From: Funneliformis mosseae
Taxonomy: Eukaryota; Glomeromycota; Glomeromycetes; Glomerales; Glomeraceae
Direction: 5' to 3'
Assembly (NCBI GenBank): GCA_910592005.1
Contig: CAJVPP010002458.1
Coordinates: 1-14,811 of the forward strand
Length of the DNA stretch: 14,811 nt
The position numbers were made by a program, and so were the translations under genes. The notes below the pieces were generated by a model that did not search any database, was not told where the DNA came from, and was given only the letters and a program-made list of their open reading frames with translations. Shown one piece after another: positions 7,831-14,811 of the stretch. Numbering within the stretch: the stretch's first letter is position 1; each line of letters begins with the position of its first letter.

Positions 7831-8163
7831 TTTAAGACTCTAAAGGTAACTTTAAATTTTTATATAATAATAGGCAATTTTTTCATTTTTTTTAAGTAAT
7901 TAAACCTTGATATTATCAGAAAATTAATTCAAAATCTGCTTATGAATATTTTTTCTAAAATTGACTTTAAATCAGCTTAAGATCTTATCAACTTTCAGAG
8001 CTATTTCAGCTTCCAGTGATCCAATTTAATAATATTTGATTATTTTTAAGCTCTCTTAAAACTGTATCTAGTTATCTTAAATTGGTATTTTTAAGACCTT
8101 TAGTTCACATGATTTCTTAATTTTAAGGATTTTAAAATTTGCAGTTTAAATAATTGATTTAAA
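7831..8163. other. AT-rich DNA with a partial relative of the 356-bp repeat
   Basis: This is mostly unremarkable AT-rich sequence. CTTTCAGAGCTATTTCAGCT at 7993-8012 resembles the start of the second 356-bp copy (CTCTCAAAGCTATTTCATTT at 8522-8541). A third, older and truncated copy may therefore begin here. Confidence 0.35.
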
Positions 8164-8519
8164 ATACTTATAAGTAACTCTATTTTCTCACATATTAATA
8201 TATAATTTTCTCATTTCCATTAGATTTTCAGATGCTAAATTTAGTATTTAATATTATTACTTTTTAGACAGTTCCTTTTTCTTCAGTTTCGAAAGTTACA
8301 CTTGCTTGAGATTCTTCCATAATGATTCTCAAAATATTTGCTTTCAGATTTTTCTAAATATTTATAGTTTGAGTAATTAAATCAGAATAGTTTTAGTTTT
8401 ATTTAAAAAATAAAAATCTATCAAATCTGCATATCAAATTTGATAAGAATATTATTAGTAGATGTCAAGATATTCGCATTTAAAGTTCATTATGACAAAT
8501 TATTTTTTGTTTTTTTACT
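8164..8519. repeat. 356-bp direct repeat, copy A (uninterrupted)
   Basis: This matches 8520 onward at a constant offset of 356 bp without gaps over at least 230 bp. Paired landmarks are ACATATTAATATA (8190 and 8546), AGTTCCTTTT (8270 and 8626), GCTTGAGATT (8304 and 8660) and CAAAAT (8330 and 8686). The differences are scattered substitutions, many of them transitions. Copy A contains the uninterrupted equivalent (8391-8410) of the site where the large element sits in copy B. No coding frame is evident on either strand. Confidence 0.8.
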
Positions 8520-8849
8520 AACTCTCAAAGCTATTTCATTTTCTTACATATTAATATACAGTTTTCTCACTTCTTTTAGATTTCCAGATAGTGAAATTAG
8601 TATTCAGCATCATTAATTTTCAGATAGTTCCTTTTGCTTCAGTTTTAGTATTCACACCTGCTTGAGATTTTTCTGTGATGAACTTCAAAATAATTGCTTT
8701 TAGTATTTCTCAAACAACTTTGGATCGGATAATTGGATTTAGATGTTTTTAAGCTTGTTTAATACTCTGAACAGTTCAGTTTGGTCTGGATTATAAGCCA
8801 ATCCAAAACTGAACCAAATTATAAACTGGTAAAAATCTGAACTGAACTG

Positions 8850-8875
8850 AAAATTTTAGATTAATCTAAAATTTT
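8850..8875. repeat. Perfect 26-bp palindrome in the left end
   Basis: The 26 bases read identically on both strands: AAAATTTTAGATT followed by its complement AATCTAAAATTTT. It is part of the left inverted end of the array element. It may be a binding site for a dimeric protein or a replication-slippage product. Confidence 0.85.
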
Positions 8876-8889
8876 AGATTGTTTGAAAC

Positions 8890-9715
8890 GATAACTTCAA
8901 TCGTTCCAATCAAATGATTTTCTTATTATTCAATTAGAATGATAATTTTATCATTCCAATCAAATGATTCTTTTATCGTTTGTTTGGAATGATAATTTCA
9001 TCATTCCAATTGAACAATTCTATTATCGTTTGTTTGGAACGATATTTTGATCGTTCCAATCTAACAATTCTTTTACCATTCATTTAAAATGATAATTTCA
9101 TTGTTTCAATCGAATGATTTTCTTATCATTTATTTAGAACGATAATTTCATCATTCCAATTGAACAATTCTATTATCATTCATTTAGAATGATAATTTGA
9201 TCATTCTAATTGAAAAATTTTCTTATCATTCGATTAGAATAATAATTTGATCATTCCAATCAAACGATTCTTTTATCGTTCATTTGGAACAATAATTTCA
9301 TCGTTTCAATCAAATGATTCTTTTATCATTTGTTTGGAATGATAATTTGATCATTTTAATTGAACGATTCTTTTATCATTTATTTAGAATGATATTTTGA
9401 TCATTCTAATCGAACGATTCTCTTATCATTTAATTAGAACGATATTTTGATCATTTCAATCAAATGATTCTTTTATCATTCATTTAGAATGATAATTTGA
9501 TCATTCCAATCAAACGATTTTCTTATAGTTCGATTTGAATGATAATTTTATCATTCCAATCGAATGATTCTATTATCATTCATTTAAAATGATAATTTGA
9601 TCGTTCCAATCGAACGATTCTATTATCATTCATTTGGAATGATATTTTAATCATTCCAATTGAACGATTCTTTTATCGTTCATTTGGAATGATAAATTTA
9701 ATTATTTCAAACGAT
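8890..9715. repeat. 50-bp tandem array of paired 25-bp palindromic half-units
   Basis: The anchor RATAWTTT occurs at 8941 and then every 50 bp exactly through 9691 (8991, 9041 and so on), with a first unit of 51 bp from 8890. That gives sixteen units, fifteen of them without any net length change. Each unit is two related 25-bp halves, GATAATTTGATCATTCCAAT-CGAAC and GATTCTTTTATCATTCATTT-GGAAT. Each half centres on ATCRTTC-N5-GAAYGAT. Because GAAYGAT-N6-ATCRTTC also pairs across half-units, the tract is a ladder of alternating heptamers roughly every 12-13 bp. Variants are mostly CG to CA or TG. Confidence 0.92.
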
Positions 9716-9733
9716 CTGAAATTTTGGATTAAT

Positions 9734-9821
9734 CTGAAATTTTCAGTTCAGTTCAGATTTTTTTCAGTTTGAATTAGATTTATAATCTGAAAAAAATCTG
9801 AACTGAACTGAAAATTTTCAG
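9734..9821. repeat. 34/35-bp near-perfect inverted repeat (cruciform-capable)
   Basis: The arm at 9734-9767 (34 bp) and the arm at 9787-9821 (35 bp) are reverse complements except for one extra A, with a 19-bp spacer at 9768-9786. The arms contain the same CTGAACTGAACTGAAAATTTT words as the left end of the element, so the right end appears to hold two opposed copies of the end sequence. Confidence 0.9.
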
Positions 9822-9990
9822 ATTGAATTTTTTGCAATCTGAACTAAAAATTTTCAGATTAATCCGAACTGTTCAGAGCTTTAAACTTGTTTGAAAAATT
9901 AGAACCTACTGAATCAGCATATTAAATTAATATGTCTTAGTCTAGTAGATAGCGAGTTATTCATATTCAAAGTTCATCACAAAATATCAT

Positions 9991-10395
9991 AACTTTGCTT
10001 TTTTATTTCTTTTCTTTTTTTTTATTCCTCCCAAGTTTTTATTTAATAATATTTTTTATGTTTTTTTAATTTCAAAATTTTTTTTAATTATTTTATTATT
10101 TTAATATATCATTTATTTTTTTTATATTTTTTTATTTGTATATTTTTATATATTTATTTTTATACTTCACTGGCATTTTTTAATTTTTTTTTTCTAATTT
10201 TTTTTTAAATTCCCATAGTATTTTTTAAAATTCCCCCTCATTAATAAATTTTATTATTATTTTTTTTTAAATTCCTTACCCTAGTATTTTTTTTCATTAT
10301 TTTTTTAGATTTTTTATTTTTTTTTTAATCTAATTTTTATAAATTTTTTTTGTTTTATTTCTTTTTTATTTTATTTAATATATCTTTTTATTATT
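9991..10395. repeat. T-rich low-complexity DNA
   Basis: T runs are broken by TTTAT, TTTAA and occasional CCC words (ATTCCCATAG, ATTCCCCCTC). No coding frame or fixed period is seen. Confidence 0.7.
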
Positions 10396-11130
10396 CTTTA
10401 GTAGTTCTTTAGTCCTTTTGTTAGTTATTCTTTAGTAGTTTTTTGGTGATTTGTTAATAATTCGTTAGTGATTCATTGGTAATTCTTTGATCTTTTCAGT
10501 GGTTCTTTGATCCTTTTATTAGTCGTTCATTAGTAATTTTTTGATGATACTTTGGTAGTTCTTTGTTCCTTTTGCTGGTGATTTTTAGTGATTCTTTGAT
10601 CCTTTAATTGGTTATTAGTTAATAGTTATTTGGTCTTTTCATAGGTAGTTCTTTGATCTTTTGTTAATGATTCTTTGGTACTTTTATTGGTAATTATTTG
10701 ATTCTTCATAAGTAATTTATTAATGGTTCATTAATACTTTCGTTAGTAGTAGTTTTTAGTTCTTTGGTGATTCTTTGTCTTTTCATTGATAGTTCTTTGA
10801 TACTTTCATTAATAGTTCTTTGATCTTTTTGTTAGTGATTTTTCAGTTCTTTGATAGTTTTTTAGTCCTTTTATTGGTAGTTTTTTAGTACTTTCATTAA
10901 TAGTTTTTTATTAGTTTTATTGATAATTTTATTAGTAATTTTATTAGTACTTTTGTTGATATTTCGTTAGTAGTTCTTTAGTTCTTTCATTGGTAGTTCT
11001 TTAAGGTTTTTTTGATCCTTTTGTTGGTGAGTTCTTTGGTCCTTTTATTAGTGGTTCTTTGGTCTTTTTGTTTGTGATTCTTTGGTCCTTTCGTTGATGA
11101 TTCTTTGCTTCTTTAGTTATTTATTTTTTA
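10396..11130. repeat. Minisatellite with about 23-bp period
   Basis: The unit is close to GGTCCTTTTATTAGTGGTTCTTT, with GGTCYTTT anchors at 11038, 11061 and 11084 (23 bp apart). Looser copies (TAGTTCTTTGATCCTTTTRT) extend back to about 10396 with indels. The strand is rich in T and G and nearly free of C except in the CTTT words. Short frames here are products of the repeat. Confidence 0.75.
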
Positions 11131-11345
11131 GGTTCTTTGCTTCTTTAGTACTTTCATTCTTTACTTCTTTCATTCTTAGTTTGCTTTTTTCATTCTTGGA
11201 TTCTTTGCTTCTTAGGTTCTTAGATTTTTTATTTTTTTGCTTTTATTATTTTTTAGTTTTTCTTTCTTTTCTTCTTTTACTTTCCTTTCTTTTTCTTTTT
11301 TCTTTTTCCTTTTTTGTTCTTGTTTGTTTTTTTAAAAAATAAAAA
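11131..11345. repeat. CTTT-rich pyrimidine tract
   Basis: This continues from the minisatellite as TTCTTTGCTTCTTTAG-type words, then TTTTCTTTTT runs, ending in A-rich AAAATAAAAATAAAATAAAA. A plus frame (11082-11342) stays open and would encode almost only Leu, Phe and Ser. I attribute it to the low complexity. Confidence 0.7.
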
Positions 11346-11794
11346 TAAAATAAAAAAGAAAGATCTTAGCGATCTGTTTATTTTTTATTTTGTATTATAA
11401 TTTTTGTTTATTATTTTTTCTACTTTCAGCAATTGGTGATTACACAAATTATCTGAGAAAGTGTCATGACTATTTTCTAAGTGATGAACTATCATGATAT
11501 ATTATAGGAGATAAAAAGTCAATATATTAATTTTCTTAATATATTTATTACTTTAATACTACAAACTATTTCTAATTCTACATAATTAATTATAAATATT
11601 ACATAACCATTAGTTATATTATCTATAACTAGTTTTTATAGTAAATCTTTCATTCTAAATCCTAATATTACATCATAACTCTAATATTACATACTAATCC
11701 TAGATATACAGCTCTAATTTACATTTTAATACTTAATTAAAACTCAAAAATTTAAAGCATATATTATTTATAAAAATTTATAATTTATTATAAA
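11346..11794. other. AT-rich stretch, nothing recognised
   Basis: This is AT-rich sequence with loosely repeated CTAATATTACAT-like words around 11565-11700. No gene, RNA or clear inverted repeat is visible. Confidence 0.5.
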
Positions 11795-11796
11795 TA

Positions 11797-12219
11797 GGGA
11801 CCACTATAGCAAAAGAAGACGATACATCAATTACATGATTTTAAGAAAATCACAGTTTATTATTTGTCATTAATTTTGCTGATCATCAAAAAAAATGATT
11901 TTTTAAAAAACTGTCTTTATGACTTCAATTTTTTTTATAAGTAATAAGTTGAGAACATTAGTTTTCTTATTATATATTTATTTTTTAAAATTTATGTAAT
12001 TTATATGCTATATAGTTTTAATAAAGTTTATGAAATATTTAATAAAAAATAAACAATTATTTTATTTCAAAAATAAAATTTGTGCCTTTTTACTAATAAA
12101 GTAATAAAGTATAATGGAAAATATATTTTCTGAAATTTAAGCCTGTAATCATGTGATCATAACAAAATCTTAAAATTTAATTGATCAACATATCACCTCC
12201 TTTTTACTGTAACGGTCCT
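11797..12219. mobile_element. MITE-like element with transition-decayed inverted ends
   Basis: The left end GGGACCACTATAGCAAAAGA (from 11797, after TA at 11795-11796) matches the reverse complement of the right end, GGACCGTTACAGTAAAAAGG (ending near 12219). Similarity runs on through GACGATACAT against GGTGATATGT. Over about 32 aligned positions almost every difference is A/G or C/T, plus one extra A. The right flank has CA where TA is expected, again a transition. The interior of about 423 bp is AT-rich and non-coding. TA target use and end structure suggest a Tc1/mariner-derived non-autonomous element, with moderate certainty. Confidence 0.6.
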
Positions 12220-12221
12220 CA

Positions 12222-12366
12222 AATAATGAGTACTATCTATATGACCATTCTATATTAAAAGCATAGTTCTCTTTCTTTTATATTATTCAACTTTTTGTAT
12301 TAATCTAGTAATACTATTAAAAGATTTTATTATTGATTTACACTATTTAAAATTACCAACTACTTT
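12222..12366. other. Short AT-rich spacer
   Basis: Nothing is recognised between the MITE-like element and the stop codon of the minus-strand gene relic. Confidence 0.4.
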
Positions 12367-12610
12367 TTATTCTTCTAAAATCATAAGTGCTTTATTTGTT
12401 GTAATAACTAAATCATCAAATAACTTATTATTTTCATCAGTTGATTTATAAATTATAAATAAATCTTCATAATTATTTGATTTAATATTTTTTTGTTTAT
12501 ATTTGCTAATATTAGATTGTCATAAATTAAAAAGGTAGTTGTATATTTCTTATTTTATTATTAAAAAATCTGATGATACAATTTCTTTTTTTAAATTAAA
12601 TGCTTATATA

Positions 12611-13965
12611 CAGAAGGCCACTAAAAGTCTCTGAACACCATTTTTTAGGTGTGATTTTATGCCATTAACATCATATGACTTAATAATACTGTGGTCATAT
12701 AATGTTTCGGACTTTGTTTACATAAATCAAACATAATAAATATATATTCAGTTTGTTTATTTTGATTTTAAATTAAAATAAACTTTAATCCTAAAATACC
12801 TAAATAATGTCTAAAAATTAACTGCAAAATAATGCGGTGCTATATTTTTTTGCCGTCAACGTGATAATAGTTACTGAACTATTGCTACGACAGTCAGATG
12901 TGGTGTGTCAACAGTATTTGACAATTTGAAAAGAATGAATAATACTGGAACAACTAATTCGAGGTCTCGCTCTGGCCGACCATCCTTTCTTGGACCTTTA
13001 TAATAAAACTAGCTTAAGAAATTTGTAACCAATAATAATGGAAAGAACCGTCGCTTATGTATTCCAAAAATTCAACAATTCTGGAATAAAAAGACTGGCT
13101 AAGTTATTTCAATTCGCACTATTGGCCGTGCACTTCTTGCAATTGGATTAAATAATCGTATTATTCAATGCAAGCCTCTAATCTCATCAATAAATATGGA
13201 GACACATCTTGTATGATGCTTAGAACATCAAAGTTAGACAAAGGATGATTGATCGAAAGTTCTGTAGAGTGACAAGTCGACCTTTTCTCAATTTTAACAA
13301 TCTCAGTGCAGTAGAGTTTGGCAAGAACCTAGTAAAGAATACAACATTTCTTGTATTTCTGTAACAGTAAAGCATAGCCTAAGTCAAATGTTTTGGGAAT
13401 ACTTTTCGAGATAAGGTGTAGAACCTATTGTTCCATTATTTGAAACAGCAACCAGTACCTCACATGTTACTATCTTTTATAGGTTTGTCATGCAAACCAT
13501 AAGGTGTGTATTTTCAAATGGTGATGGTTGGTTCCAGAAGGATAATGCTTGTTCACACATCAAAAGTTGCGAAGAAATTTCACACAGAAAATGGCTTGCG
13601 CAAACTTTCTTGGCCAGCTCAAAGTCCAGACCTCAATTTGATTGAAAACCTGTGAGCAAATGTTAAGAAAAGCATTCGTAGAAGGAAAAAGATGCCTTCT
13701 AATATTGCTGAACTCGAACAACATGTTAACAAGGCATGGAGAAAAATTCTGATACAAACTATTGAAAATTTAGTCAATAGTATATCACAGTGAATTCAAG
13801 CTGTGATTAAAGCAAAGGGAGGCCCAACTAAGTATTAATTACTTAATACAAAACTTAGCGAATATCTTATTTTAATAAAGATATTAATAAACTTTTTTTA
13901 TTCATATTATAAAATTTAAGTTTTTTAATGAGCCAAAAAGTGTTCAAAGACTTTTGGTGACCCTC
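12611..13965 (+). mobile_element. Full-length Tc1-like DNA transposon, TA-flanked, inactive
   Basis: The element is 1355 bp between TA (12609-12610) and TA (13966-13967). The left end reads CAGAAGGCCACTAAAAGTCT then CTGAACAC. The right end in reverse complement reads GAGGGTCACCAAAAGTCTTT then GAACAC. Differences are mainly transitions plus a 2-bp length difference. Its length, TA duplication, single transposase relic and DDE layout are all standard for Tc1. It inserted into a minus-strand reading frame that is now itself decayed. The end sequence differs from the Tc1-like element at 5950-7078, so it is a separate family. Confidence 0.9.
12807..13838 (+). pseudogene. Tc1 transposase (DD34E), inactivated
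   Basis: The relic is 1032 bp, equal to about 344 codons, the normal Tc1 length. The N-terminus at ATG 12807 shifts frame in the T run at 12845-12851. It continues with a paired-type HTH (REIATTVRCGVSTVFDNLKR-like), then the GRPS hinge near 12976. The catalytic Asp codons are GAC 13271-13273 (in VL*SDKS) and GAT 13541-13543 (in FQKDNACSH), 90 residues apart. After a 2-bp loss, the Glu codon is GAA 13644-13646 in WPAQSPDLNLIENL*. The 103-nt spacing equals DD34E minus 2 bp. The C-terminus IQAVIKAKGGPTKY ends at TAA 13836-13838. Many stops replace Trp, Gln or Arg codons (TAG 13265, TGA 13653). The native protein would cut and paste the element at TA sites. Confidence 0.9.
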
Positions 13966-14153
13966 TATAATTAAACCTATTAATTAAAAAATATAAACAT
14001 TTACAAATTCATTTTTCTATATTAGTGATATATGTATTAGTGATAGATTATTTAAACAAATTTTTTCATTTACATTTAAAGTTCTTAATCCAATTAGTCT
14101 TTTATTTTCTTAAATTAATCTGTTGAATTTTTTATTGTTAATGAATAATAACT

Positions 14154-14321
14154 TGTTTTATCAAAATATATATAATAATATCAATTCAGAATTAAAAAAA
14201 TATATATAAAAATCTTTTTTAGGAGTTTTTAATAACCTTCAATAAATATAATTATTTTAATACAGATATTTTACATAATTTATGAACCTATTATTACCAT
14301 TTTGATTTACTATATAGGTTT
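14154..14321. other. AT-rich spacer, nothing recognised
   Basis: This is dominated by ATATATAATAAT-type words. The minus frame of the neighbouring gene relic cannot be followed further with confidence. Confidence 0.4.
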
Positions 14322-14465
14322 ATTGCTAGAAAAATCAGGTTTCAGGAATTTTTTAGCACAATTGAGATCTTTATTGCATTTTAGTTTTTGATGTTATTAA
14401 ATTAAAATGTAATAAGATCTTAATTTTAGTCAAAAATTTTCTCAGAACCTGATTTTTTTAGAAAT
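14322..14465. mobile_element. Hairpin MITE, about 144 bp
   Basis: Almost the whole element folds on itself. The left arm CTAGAAAAATCAGGTTTCAG, ..., GAGATCTTTATTGCATTTTA (14326-14385) matches the reverse complement of the right arm, CTAAAAAAATCAGGTTCTGA, ..., AAGATCTTATTACATTTTAA (14402-14461). The mismatches are mostly transitions, with a few short gaps. Both ends carry CTA next to the RAAAAATCAGG terminus, consistent with TA target use. It is non-coding. Confidence 0.7.
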
Positions 14466-14630
14466 CCTTTCATAAAATATAGCCATAATGAAATTAATGA
14501 ATTTATATAATAAAATATATATATTTCTTGAACAGATGCTTTATAAATTTTATATTTATTTAAAAAAACTCCTTCATTAATTAAAATTAATAGATACTAA
14601 TAAAAATATTTCTTTATTATTATTCATATA
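14466..14630. other. AT-rich spacer, nothing recognised
   Basis: AT-rich sequence with ATATATATATT near 14514-14524. No feature is supported. Confidence 0.4.
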
Positions 14631-14811
14631 ACAGTCAGGGGTATTTTCAAATTTGGAATCGATTCTAGAATATTCTGCTGATCATGTCGATTATTTTAAA
14701 TAGGAAATTCGTAAAACTTCAATGATCTATAAAATTTTTTTTTTTTTTTTTTGCAAAACTAAATGCTAGAATATATGTTTTTGAGTATGTAGATTCAGAA
14801 TCCACACGGAT
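14631..14811. other. Possible edge of a further repeat or gene relic, cut by the window end
   Basis: Composition rises in G and C from CAGTCAGGGGTATTTTC (14633). The palindromes GAATCGATTC (14657-14666) and AGAATATTCT (14668-14677) follow, and CTAGAATAT recurs at 14666 and 14785. One plus frame reads GVFSNLESILEYSADHVDYF before a stop, which looks protein-like. A run of about 18 T interrupts it. It could be a transposon end or a decayed coding fragment. The window ends before this can be decided. Confidence 0.3.

Larger units (their letters stand above)
8764..9879. mobile_element. Non-autonomous element with inverted ends and 50-bp palindromic array
   Basis: Both ends share CTCTGAACAGTTC (8765-8777; complement at 9866-9878). 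A longer inner inverted repeat follows: AAATCTGAACTGAACTGAAA, then AATTTYAGATTAATC and ATYGTTTGAAA. It covers about 8830-8890 on the left and 9702-9765 on the right. The core, 8890-9700, is a 50-bp tandem array. Flanks carry TTTAAGCTTGTTT (8748-8760) and TTTAAACTTGTTT (9880-9892), a target duplication of 13 bp, or up to 16 bp with mismatches. Comparison with copy A of the surrounding 356-bp repeat supports this. There is no open frame, so it cannot encode its own transposase. The superfamily is not clear. TIRs argue for a DNA transposon, but the long duplication is unusual for one. Confidence 0.75.
8520..9990. repeat. 356-bp direct repeat, copy B, split by an inserted element
   Basis: The left part, 8520-8763, aligns to copy A at offset 356. 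Similarity resumes at 9893 (GAAAAATTAGAACC against AAAAAATAAAAATC at 8405) and continues to the paired landmark AAAGTTCAT (9969 against 8482). The 1.1 kb between them is foreign to copy A and forms the palindromic-array element. Copy B therefore existed before the insertion. Confidence 0.8.
12367..14153 (-). pseudogene. Decayed unknown gene, split by the Tc1-like element
   Basis: Excluding 12611-13965, one minus frame reads as protein on both sides of the insertion. Upstream (13966-14153) it gives KKFNRLI*ENKRLIGLRTL then NVNEKICLNNLSLIHISLI. Downstream (12367-12608) it gives KKEIVSSDFLIIK*EIYNYL, later KYKQKNIKSNNYEDLFIIYK and STDENNKLFDDLVITTNKAL, ending MILEE with TAA at 12367-12369. The frame is conserved across the TA target. 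Several in-frame stops (TAA, TGA, TAG) interrupt about 140 codons. I do not recognise the family. The composition, with Asn, Lys, Ile, Asp and Glu and helical C-terminal character, looks like a genuine soluble protein. Introns cannot be excluded, but the stops favour decay. Confidence 0.45.

Noticed and set aside
8890..9715. CRISPR-like array (regular 50-bp spacing)
   Set aside because: The spacers are not unique: both halves of every unit repeat, and each half holds the same palindrome. The setting is eukaryotic transposon DNA with no cas genes.
8764..9879. Assignment of the array element to hAT, Mutator or piggyBac
   Set aside because: 8-bp, 9-bp and TTAA duplications were tried against the flanks. 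None fits as well as the 13-16 bp match, and the ends do not carry a diagnostic motif I recognise.
11082..11342. 86-codon Leu/Phe/Ser frame resembling a membrane protein
   Set aside because: It is a translation of the CTTT/T-rich low-complexity tract and minisatellite.
13560..13757. 65-codon minus frame
   Set aside because: It is antisense to the transposase C-terminal region, which has clear Tc1 motifs on the plus strand.

Overview
This window looks like repeat-dense, strongly AT-rich nuclear DNA from a eukaryote, most likely a fungus. The long T and A runs, decayed Tc1/mariner elements, an integrase fragment from an LTR-type retroelement, a decayed leucine-rich-repeat gene and low-complexity palindromic repeats resemble arbuscular mycorrhizal fungi (Glomeromycotina, for example Rhizophagus or relatives). 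That placement is an inference from sequence style, not from a marker gene. I recognise no intact host gene. What coding signal exists is almost all broken by stops and frameshifts.

Layout. 1-366: 72-bp tandem repeat running off the left edge. 600-1120: degenerate 65-bp to about 110-bp repeats. 1125-1490: a composite of CTCAA/CTCGA-type repeats around three small palindromes. 1850-2290: two more palindromic repeat patches. 2420-3110: a less AT-rich block with a 94-codon reading frame on the minus strand, the only open candidate of unknown nature. 3110-3500: T-rich DNA with three GC-richer islets, two of them alike. 3714-4129: broken coiled-coil plus leucine-rich-repeat gene. 4150-4245: GC-rich patch. 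4260-5430: nothing recognised. 5433-5949: pyrimidine tract followed by the tail of a retroelement integrase. 5950-7078: badly decayed Tc1/mariner element inserted at the end of that integrase remnant. 7080-8160: AT-rich DNA with possible gene traces.

The most striking region is 8164-9990. A 356-bp segment is tandemly duplicated, and the second copy is interrupted by a 1.1-kb element (about 8764-9879). This element has related inverted ends, a 34/35-bp near-perfect inverted repeat, a 26-bp perfect palindrome, and a core of sixteen 50-bp units. Each unit is two 25-bp half-units built on the palindrome ATCRTTC-N5-GAAYGAT. The same palindrome occurs at 1178-1258, so it marks a repeat family rather than one locus. 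The uninterrupted first copy shows the pre-insertion site and indicates an unusually long target duplication of about 13-16 bp.

9990-11340 is T-rich DNA and a 23-bp-period minisatellite. 11797-12219 is a MITE-like element whose inverted ends differ almost only by transitions. 12611-13965 is a full-length Tc1-like element (DD34E) with TA flanks. Its transposase is dead, but the codons at all three catalytic positions survive. It is inserted in a decayed minus-strand reading frame that continues in register on both sides. 14322-14465 is a hairpin MITE, and the right edge may be the start of another repeat or gene remnant.

Overall this is a transposon graveyard. Several elements carry C-to-T and G-to-A changes, as expected from cytosine methylation and deamination or a RIP-like process.
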